Below, piece by piece: positions 6,657-11,672 of a DNA stretch of 11,672 nt. Below the pieces are notes generated by a model. The model saw nothing but the letters and a program-made list of their open reading frames with translations. It did not search any database and was not told where the DNA came from. Positions within the stretch are counted from its first letter, which is position 1, and each line of letters opens with the position of its first letter. The stretch comes from an uncultured Burkholderiales bacterium. Its GTDB lineage: Bacteria; Pseudomonadota; Gammaproteobacteria; Burkholderiales; Burkholderiaceae_C. Where the stretch lies: positions 1-11,672 of the forward strand of contig CAIYFE010000021.1 of the NCBI GenBank assembly GCA_903925445.1, written 5' to 3'. The position numbers were made by a program, and so were the translations under genes.

Positions 6657-8237
6657 TTATCCTCCAGCTTTGGGTTTACGGGGCATCCAGCGAATGGGTT
6701 GAGGCACGATGTCGCGTGCGGGCGCACCGTGAGCACGCAAGGTGGCGTCCAAGGCAGTGCCTGCTTCGTCTCGCAGCGCAGCGTCCAAGGTTTTTTGAAT
6801 CGCATCGGCGCGGGCTTGCGGGCTGTCGAAATGTCCACCCACGCCCAAATGACGCAAGATGTGCAGCAAGTTGTCGCGCCCGCGGTCGTGGGTGCCGCCG
6901 TAACCTTTGATCAAACGTCCGCATTGCGCCAACACCAGCCCCAGCTGCACGCTTTGAGCCGCGCCGTGCTGAACCGCTTGGAGCCACTCCTCGATCAAAC
7001 GCTGCTCATCGGCGTAACGCTGCCCGATCACCCGCAAACCTTTGAGCTTGGCAAGAAAACGCAAGGCCAACATGCCCAACACCGAATGCGTGCCCACCTT
7101 GATGGGCACCGCCCAAGGCGCTTGGCCTCGTTGAACGCGTTGCCGATCCCAGCGCAACAAGCGCTGCGCCAAACGGCTGGGCAGCAAGCCCGCTATTTCT
7201 GGCACACCGGGTTTGAAATGGTCATAAATCTTGAGCAACTCGTCGGACTTGGCTTTGACCTCTTGGCGCACGCGCGTCAAACGCGAAGCCCGGCTTTTGA
7301 GCTCGGCCACGCGCACGATGTCGTCAAACGCCATCCACAACGCCAACCAACGCGCAGTCTCTTGGCTGACCTGCGTGGACTGCGCGGATGTACTTTGCTC
7401 GGCCTTGAGCACAGCTTGCATGCGCGATAAATACAGCTCTGCGTAACGCGGGTTTTGGTATTCGACCAAGCGCGCATGGCCCAAGCTCAACAAGGTGTGC
7501 AAGGCCGACGGAAATTCAATCGCCACGCGCGCTGGCGTGCGCAGCGACGGCTGGGTTGGTGCTGCCGTGACGGGCGCCAACACCGCATCCAAATAATTCG
7601 ATTGCGTGCGCTGGCTTTGCATCGCATCCCAGGCCAGCGCGAAACCGCGCAGACTGGCTTGTTGACTGGCGCTGGCATCGCCCACGGCGGCTTCGTAATC
7701 TTTGCGCTTGAAGGGCAGCACGCCTGACGCAGCAATGCAACCCAACATCACGGCGCTGACCACGGTGCCCGCGGCGCGCGTCAACGCGGCCATGTCCAGC
7801 ACATGACAAGCCCGTGTGTGCTGCTGCAAAACTTGGATGAGCGCCGCATCGTCAACGCGGCCATCGCCCAACTGCATTTTTTCGTGCGTGGTCAACACCC
7901 GATTGCCGGCGGAGATGAGCACGGTGCGATCGGGCGCGGTTTGCCCCAAACTCACCTGCCGTGCCGACTCGAGCAACTCCGAAGACACCAACACATCCAA
8001 TCGCCCAGGCAAAGGATTCAAGCCAAACACAGGGCGACGATCGCCCAACTCGGCTTGACTTTGCGGGAAAACTTCCAAGTAATACGTGGTCGCGCCCGTG
8101 CGTTGCGCCACGCCTGGAATGGATGTGGCTTGCGCCGGGTAGCCGGCGTGACGCGCAGCCTCGATCAACCAATCGGCCAAGACGCCACCGCCCTCGCCGC
8201 CCAAAGCGCACAACAAAATTGAAATAGGTTGACTCAT
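6657..8237 (-). CDS. iorB: Indolepyruvate oxidoreductase beta-subunit family protein with DUF6537-like C-terminal domain
   Basis: This 526-residue cytoplasmic subunit has an N-terminal pyruvate:ferredoxin-oxidoreductase gamma-type domain (about 1-200). It starts ISILLCALGGEGGGVLADWL and includes SIPGVAQRTGATTYYLEVFP (39-58), the family signature. About residues 240-480 resemble DUF6537, with GYGGTHDRGRDNLLHILRHL at 445-464; this makes the protein much longer than archaeal IorB (about 200 residues). With IorA it would decarboxylate aryl-2-oxoacids oxidatively to acyl-CoA, passing electrons to ferredoxin. The ATG at 8237-8235 overlaps the iorA stop as ATGA, fixing this start and implying coupled translation. 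The frame stays open upstream to an ATG at 8384, but that would overlap iorA by about 150 bases and adds no family-like sequence. Family assignment is firm; substrate is inferred. Confidence 0.88.
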   Translation of the reverse strand: MSQPISILLCALGGEGGGVLADWLIEAARHAGYPAQATSIPGVAQRTGATTYYLEVFPQSQAELGDRRPVFGLNPLPGRLDVLVSSELLESARQVSLGQTAPDRTVLISAGNRVLTTHEKMQLGDGRVDDAALIQVLQQHTRACHVLDMAALTRAAGTVVSAVMLGCIAASGVLPFKRKDYEAAVGDASASQQASLRGFALAWDAMQSQRTQSNYLDAVLAPVTAAPTQPSLRTPARVAIEFPSALHTLLSLGHARLVEYQNPRYAELYLSRMQAVLKAEQSTSAQSTQVSQETARWLALWMAFDDIVRVAELKSRASRLTRVRQEVKAKSDELLKIYDHFKPGVPEIAGLLPSRLAQRLLRWDRQRVQRGQAPWAVPIKVGTHSVLGMLALRFLAKLKGLRVIGQRYADEQRLIEEWLQAVQHGAAQSVQLGLVLAQCGRLIKGYGGTHDRGRDNLLHILRHLGVGGHFDSPQARADAIQKTLDAALRDEAGTALDATLRAHGAPARDIVPQPIRWMPRKPKAGG

Positions 8238-10414
8238 GCGGCGACACTTTCTTGGGGTTGCAAAGCGCGCACGATGCGGCCACGCCAACTTGCCACCAGG
8301 CGCTCCCAAAGCGTTGGGTTTTGCACCACTTCGGCACGGTAAAAAGAGGGACACAAGGTGGCCGCATGCGCGTTTTCGCCGCACAAACCACAGCCCACGC
8401 AGCCATCAATGACGGTGGCCACGGGATCGACCTTGAGCGGATCGGGGTTGTCTTTGAGCGTCAACGTAGGGCAACCGGACAAGCGAATGCAGGCGTGATC
8501 GCCGTTGCACACGTCTTCGTCCACGCCGTATTTCACGCGTTGCACGCGCTTTCCTTGTTTGAGCAAATTGGCAATCCACGGCTTGATGCGGCGTTGGCGC
8601 TCCAGTTGGCACTCGCCTTCGGCCACGATGACTTTGAGGCCGTTGAATTCCGAGTTGAAAGCTTCCACCAAAGTTTCTCGCACCTGCGCCACATCGTAGG
8701 TGTGGACGCTGCGCATCCATTGCACCCCCAAGCCTTGCAAGGTGCGTTCAATGGTTTGGTTGGTGTGCGCCAGACTTTGCAATTTGTCTGCGGCCTCCAG
8801 TTTGGCCGCATCGTCCGGTGTCGAAATGATGTCTTGCGTGCCCGTGGCCGAGGTGTAGCCATTTTTAAAAATCAACAGCACCGCATCGTCCCCGTTAAAG
8901 AGCGCACTTTGCACCCCCGTGAGCAGCCCGTTGTGCCAAAACCCGCCATCGCCCATGACCGACAACACCCGCCGCTGCATCGCAGGGGAAACACCAGCGC
9001 GACTGGCCAAGCTCATGCCATAGCCCAAGATGGTGTGCCCGCTGGAAAAAGGCTCAAACGTGCCAAACGCATGGCAACCAATGTCAGCCGCCACATGCAC
9101 GGGACCGATGTCTTGTTGCGCCAACTTCAGCGCTGAAAACACAGGCCGCTCTGGACAACCGATGCAAAAACTGGGCGGGCGCGGTGGCAAAGCTTGACCC
9201 AAGGCTTGCAATGTTTGGCTGACTTGGGTGCGCCGTTTGGCGTTGGCTTGCAACCAGTCTTGGGTTGCATGCGCCGCCGCGTGCTGGGGCAAGTAACGCT
9301 GCACAAAGGGCAGCAAACCTTGCGCCATGACTTCTGCCGAATATTCGCCGCCTTGGGGCAAAAAGTCTTTGCCATGCAAAGGCGTGTCCACCGCGCGGCG
9401 GCGAAGCAAGGTGGCGATTTCTTGTTCCAAGTAATCGGGCTGCCCTTCTTCGAGCAACAAAACGCCGCGTTTGTTGGCGCAAAAGTCAGCGATTTGGTCG
9501 GGCACCAAAGGACAAGTCACATTCAGCACCAACATGGGAATGCGCGCATTGCCAAAGGCATCGGCCAAGTCAAATTGTTGCAAGGCACGGATCAAGGTGT
9601 TGTAGAGCCCGCCTTGCACGATCAAGCCCAAATCGGCGTGCTCTCCGTCGAAATGCTCGTTCAACCCATGTTCTTGGATGTAAGCGCGTGCCGCAGGAAT
9701 GCGCTCTTGGTGCTTGAGTTTTTCGTGCGCAAAAGTCACCGGCGGATGCGCCAAGCGGCTGTAGTCAAACTGGGCCGGATCGCGCATGAGGTGATGCGAC
9801 GAAATCGCTGGCGCCTGATTGTCTTTGGCCACAAAACTCCCGCGCACGTGGCAGGCGCGAATGCGCAACTCCATCAAGGCGGGCATGTTGGACGCTTCAG
9901 ACAGCCGAAAACCATGCTCCACCATCTCCACCATGCGCGTCAGATCGGGACGAGGATCGAGCAGCAACATGCTGGACTTGAGGGCATAAGCATGGGTGCG
10001 CTCTTGGATGACCGAAGCGCCCTCGCCGTAGTCTTCGCCCACCACCACCAACACGCCTCCGGTCACGCCCGGAGAAGCCAAGTTGCTCAAGGCATCGGCA
10101 GCCACGTTGGTGCCCACGATGGATTTCCAAGTCACCGCACCGCGCAAGGGGTAGTGAATGGAGGCGCCCAGCATGGCCGCTGCCGAGGCTTCGTTGGCAC
10201 AAGCCTCCACATGCACACCCAACTCCTGCATGTAGTCTTTGGCCTGAACCATCACGTCCAACAGGTGCGACACCGGCGCGCCTTGGTAGCCGCCCACATA
10301 AGAAACGCCCGACTGGAGCAACGCCTTGGTGATGGCCAAGATACCTTCACCGTGAAAGGTCTCGCCCGCGCCCATGCGCAGCATTTCAACTTCTTTGCTG
10401 AATGAAACTTCCAC
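8234..10414 (-). CDS. iorA: Indolepyruvate ferredoxin oxidoreductase alpha subunit (thiamine diphosphate, Fe-S)
   Basis: The protein is 726 residues long from a GTG start. Domains in order: an N-terminal pyrimidine-binding part (GETFHGEGILAITKALLQSG from about residue 17, with the ANEAS glutamate at 75 as likely cofactor activator), a linker/transketolase-C-like part (about 190-370), and a C-terminal thiamine-diphosphate domain. The last contains SFCIGCPERP (415-424), DIGCHAFGTFEP, and the GDGG (488-491) to KNGY (517-520) metal/diphosphate motif. A two-cluster ferredoxin tail follows. Its second cluster motif is complete (Cys672, 675, 678 and 688), but the first reads Cys636-x2-Asp639-x2-Cys642-x5-Cys648, with Asp in place of the usual second cysteine. 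The reaction is 2-oxoacid plus CoA to acyl-CoA, CO2 and reduced ferredoxin. It is the first gene of the operon, divergent from lysR. Confidence 0.9.
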   Translation of the reverse strand: MEVSFSKEVEMLRMGAGETFHGEGILAITKALLQSGVSYVGGYQGAPVSHLLDVMVQAKDYMQELGVHVEACANEASAAAMLGASIHYPLRGAVTWKSIVGTNVAADALSNLASPGVTGGVLVVVGEDYGEGASVIQERTHAYALKSSMLLLDPRPDLTRMVEMVEHGFRLSEASNMPALMELRIRACHVRGSFVAKDNQAPAISSHHLMRDPAQFDYSRLAHPPVTFAHEKLKHQERIPAARAYIQEHGLNEHFDGEHADLGLIVQGGLYNTLIRALQQFDLADAFGNARIPMLVLNVTCPLVPDQIADFCANKRGVLLLEEGQPDYLEQEIATLLRRRAVDTPLHGKDFLPQGGEYSAEVMAQGLLPFVQRYLPQHAAAHATQDWLQANAKRRTQVSQTLQALGQALPPRPPSFCIGCPERPVFSALKLAQQDIGPVHVAADIGCHAFGTFEPFSSGHTILGYGMSLASRAGVSPAMQRRVLSVMGDGGFWHNGLLTGVQSALFNGDDAVLLIFKNGYTSATGTQDIISTPDDAAKLEAADKLQSLAHTNQTIERTLQGLGVQWMRSVHTYDVAQVRETLVEAFNSEFNGLKVIVAEGECQLERQRRIKPWIANLLKQGKRVQRVKYGVDEDVCNGDHACIRLSGCPTLTLKDNPDPLKVDPVATVIDGCVGCGLCGENAHAATLCPSFYRAEVVQNPTLWERLVASWRGRIVRALQPQESVAA

Positions 10415-10420
10415 GGCTTG

Positions 10421-10427
10421 TCTCCTT
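10421..10427 (-). promoter_or_regulatory. iorA: Ribosome-binding site that sets the iorA GTG start
   Basis: The minus strand reads AAGGAGA at 10427-10421, six bases before a GTG at 10414-10412 that opens the VEVSFSKE reading. An in-frame ATG at 10447 would add 11 residues (MHTPQQTRRQA) that do not look family-like, and it has no Shine-Dalgarno sequence. The GTG start is therefore preferred. Confidence 0.8.
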
Positions 10428-10447
10428 GTTTGCTGAGGAGTGTGCAA

Positions 10448-10464
10448 GCGAATCCATCATTCGC
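10448..10464. promoter_or_regulatory. Inverted repeat GCGAAT-N5-ATTCGC upstream of iorA
   Basis: Perfect 6-bp arms (10448-10453 and 10459-10464) flank the spacer CCATC, 34-50 bases before the iorA start and about 35-50 bases before lysR. The position suits a regulator site, most simply for the divergent LysR protein, or a hairpin in the iorA leader. It does not contain a centred T-N11-A, so assignment to LysR is tentative. Confidence 0.45.
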
Positions 10465-10470
10465 CAATAA

Positions 10471-10492
10471 AATAATTTATCTATGTATTATT
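10471..10492. promoter_or_regulatory. AT-rich inverted repeat AATAAT-N10-ATTATT in the iorA-lysR region
   Basis: Perfect 6-bp arms (10471-10476 and 10487-10492) lie in a strongly AT-rich stretch (about 10466-10500) just before lysR. This is where the divergent promoters probably lie, and its centre is about 25 bases from that of the GCGAAT repeat. Low complexity makes chance symmetry likely; ATAAA-N4-TTTAT at 10467-10480 is another example. No good -35/-10 pair was found for iorA, which would fit an activator-dependent promoter. Confidence 0.35.
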
Positions 10493-10498
10493 AGATTT

Positions 10499-11410
10499 AT
10501 GCATATCAACGACATCGACCTGAACCTGCTTCGGTTGTTTGATGCGGTCTACCGCAGCCGCAACGTCAGCCGCGCCGCCAGCCAACTGGGCATGACCCAA
10601 CCCGCGGCCAGTCAAGGTTTGACACGGTTGCGGTTGCTGATCAAAGACCCCTTGTTCATTCGCGTTGCCGGCGGCGTGCAGCCCACGCCCAAGGCCGAAG
10701 TGCTGGCAAAAACCGTCACACAAGCCTTGAATTTGCTGGAAAACGCGCTGAACGCCTCGGATGAATTCAACCCCAGCCTGGCGACGCGCACCTTTCGCAT
10801 TCACCTCAGCGACATTGGGGAAGCGCGCTTCTTGCCCGATTTGATGCACGCCATTCGCGCGCAAGCGCCGCAAGTTCACATCAACTCCGCGCCTTTGTTG
10901 CACGCAGACATTGCCGATGCGCTGGACAGCGGGCAACTCGACATTGCCATTGGCTTTTTGCCAACGGTCAAAAACACGCGCCAACATGCCTTGCTGGATG
11001 ATCGCTACATCGTGCTGCTGCGAGCCGGCCATCCCTTGCTGACCCAAGGCGAGCGCTTGAGCCAGGAGCAGCTTCGCCAGCTGGACTTTGCCGCCGTGCG
11101 CTCTCACGCGGAGACGCTGCACATCTTGGAATTGCTGGGATTGGCGCATCGGTTGCGGTTACTGGCCGCGCATTTTTTAGCACTGCCAGACATCGTTCGA
11201 CAAACCGACTTGGCCGTTTTGATGCCGCAAAACATTGCCCAAGGCTTTGCCCAAAGCGGTGATTACGTCTTGGTGGACGCGCCCATTGGGTTGAACAATT
11301 TCACCGTGTCCTTGCACTGGAGCGCACGCTTTGACAAAGAACCTGCCAACGCTTGGTTGCGGGCGTTGGTGATTGGGTTGTTTACCAAAGACGCTGAGTT
11401 GCCTGCTTGA
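10499..11410 (+). CDS. LysR-type regulator, NahR/DntR-like effector domain
   Basis: This is a 303-residue regulator. The N-terminal helix-turn-helix covers about residues 8-65 (DLNLLRLFDAVYRSRNVSRA, then SQLGMTQPAASQGLTRLR). The effector domain begins at about residue 95 with RTFRIHLSDIGEARFLPDLM, and has QLDIAIGFLP at about 145-154. This arrangement is characteristic of the NahR/DntR/LinR branch that senses aromatic acids. It diverges from iorA across an 84-bp gap and is the probable activator of iorAB-dctPQM. The ATG at 10499 starts the family-like sequence. The frame is open back to 10418, but that extension crosses the iorA ribosome-binding site and adds 27 unrelated residues. No clear Shine-Dalgarno sequence precedes 10499. 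The gene ends 3 bases from the stop of the converging partial gene. Confidence 0.9.
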   Translation: MHINDIDLNLLRLFDAVYRSRNVSRAASQLGMTQPAASQGLTRLRLLIKDPLFIRVAGGVQPTPKAEVLAKTVTQALNLLENALNASDEFNPSLATRTFRIHLSDIGEARFLPDLMHAIRAQAPQVHINSAPLLHADIADALDSGQLDIAIGFLPTVKNTRQHALLDDRYIVLLRAGHPLLTQGERLSQEQLRQLDFAAVRSHAETLHILELLGLAHRLRLLAAHFLALPDIVRQTDLAVLMPQNIAQGFAQSGDYVLVDAPIGLNNFTVSLHWSARFDKEPANAWLRALVIGLFTKDAELPA

Positions 11411-11428
11411 AACCTACAAGGTTTTATT
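11410..11428 (+). terminator. Weak candidate terminator after lysR
   Basis: AAACCT-ACA-AGGTTT (11410-11424) is a perfect 6-bp stem with a 3-base loop, starting at the last base of the lysR stop and followed by TATTC. Only two G-C pairs are present and the T-tract is broken, so efficiency is doubtful. It overlaps the 3' end of the converging gene. Confidence 0.35.
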
Positions 11429-11672
11429 CAAAATTTCTTCAATGACCCGCTCTGGATTCTCAACCACTGTTTGGAAAAAGAATTCTTCAGTGGTGGGCGC
11501 CGAGCCAAAGCCATGATCCAACGTCAAGAATTGATTCAAGTGCATGAATTCAGGCGGATAAAAAACAGAATATTGCATGCCTTGGGCAAGGCTCAATAAA
11601 TCGGCCAAACCAGAACGGATCATGTACGTGTGCTTGGCACCCAGGCACAGTTGCAGCAACACATTGAAGTCG
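11414..11672 (-). CDS. Unrecognised protein, C-terminal part (cut by window edge)
   Basis: On the minus strand the frame is open from the window edge to a TAG at 11416-11414, giving about 85 residues. It reads DFNVLLQLCLGAKHTYMIRS at the edge and ends with EEILNKTL. A GTG at 11662 exists, but the frame continues above it and no ribosome-binding site is visible, so this is probably the end of a longer gene. It has a middle segment IRSGLADLLSLAQGMQYSVF and no signal peptide or membrane segment. The RSGLxDLL-like phrase recalls C-termini of some surface-polysaccharide glycosyltransferases, but this is from memory and weak. By hand count the stretch is about 45% G+C, clearly lower than the genes to its left. 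I cannot assign a function. Confidence 0.65.
   Translation of the reverse strand, partial: DFNVLLQLCLGAKHTYMIRSGLADLLSLAQGMQYSVFYPPEFMHLNQFLTLDHGFGSAPTTEEFFFQTVVENPERVIEEILNKTL

Noticed and set aside
8238..8384. N-terminal extension of iorB to an ATG at 8384
   Set aside because: It would overlap iorA by about 150 bases and adds 49 residues unlike the family; the ATGA-coupled start at 8237 is better.
9194..10405. Plus-strand frame of 403 codons opposite iorA
   Set aside because: No recognisable domain and no ribosome-binding site; iorA on the other strand has all expected cofactor motifs.
10467..10480. ATAAA-N4-TTTAT palindrome near lysR
   Set aside because: It lies in a low-complexity AT stretch where such symmetry is expected by chance, and it overlaps the larger repeat already listed.
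10418..10498. N-terminal extension of lysR to an ATG at 10418
   Set aside because: The added 27 residues are not LysR-like and the start would sit inside the iorA ribosome-binding region.

Overview
The window looks like a catabolic and transport region of a betaproteobacterial chromosome, most likely Burkholderiales and probably Comamonadaceae-like. This is inferred from the moderate-to-high GC, the dense operons, and the LivK/LivH, TRAP and two-gene indolepyruvate-oxidoreductase families that are common there. No species can be named from the sequence. I saw no rRNA, tRNA, CRISPR array, insertion sequence or phage gene.

Layout. Positions 1-2358 (minus strand) hold an operon of a GntR/FCD regulator, a LivK-type periplasmic binding protein and the start of a LivH-type permease that runs off the left edge. 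Positions 2359-2449 are a compact divergent promoter region with a perfect TGTATACA palindrome, probably the GntR operator. Positions 2450-3676 (plus strand) encode an alpha/beta hydrolase and a DUF3237 protein. Positions 3685-10414 (minus strand) form a five-gene run: iorA, iorB, dctP, dctQ and dctM. This is a thiamine-diphosphate 2-oxoacid:ferredoxin oxidoreductase of the indolepyruvate type followed by a complete tripartite (TRAP) transporter. A divergent LysR regulator of the NahR/DntR type lies at 10499-11410. The last 260 bases carry the C-terminal end of an unrecognised minus-strand gene of clearly lower GC.

How the genes may work together (inference): the LysR protein would sense an aromatic acid or aryl-2-oxoacid and switch on iorAB-dctPQM. 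The TRAP system would import the acid, and IorAB would oxidatively decarboxylate the 2-oxoacid to an acyl-CoA. The GntR-ABC operon and the divergent hydrolase/DUF3237 pair look like a second substrate-import and processing module, possibly under GntR control.

The most notable points are the joining of iorAB to a TRAP transporter in one operon, a C-x2-D-x2-C variant of the first ferredoxin motif in IorA, an IorB enlarged by a DUF6537-like domain, two inverted repeats in the iorA-lysR intergenic region, and the compositional break at the right edge.
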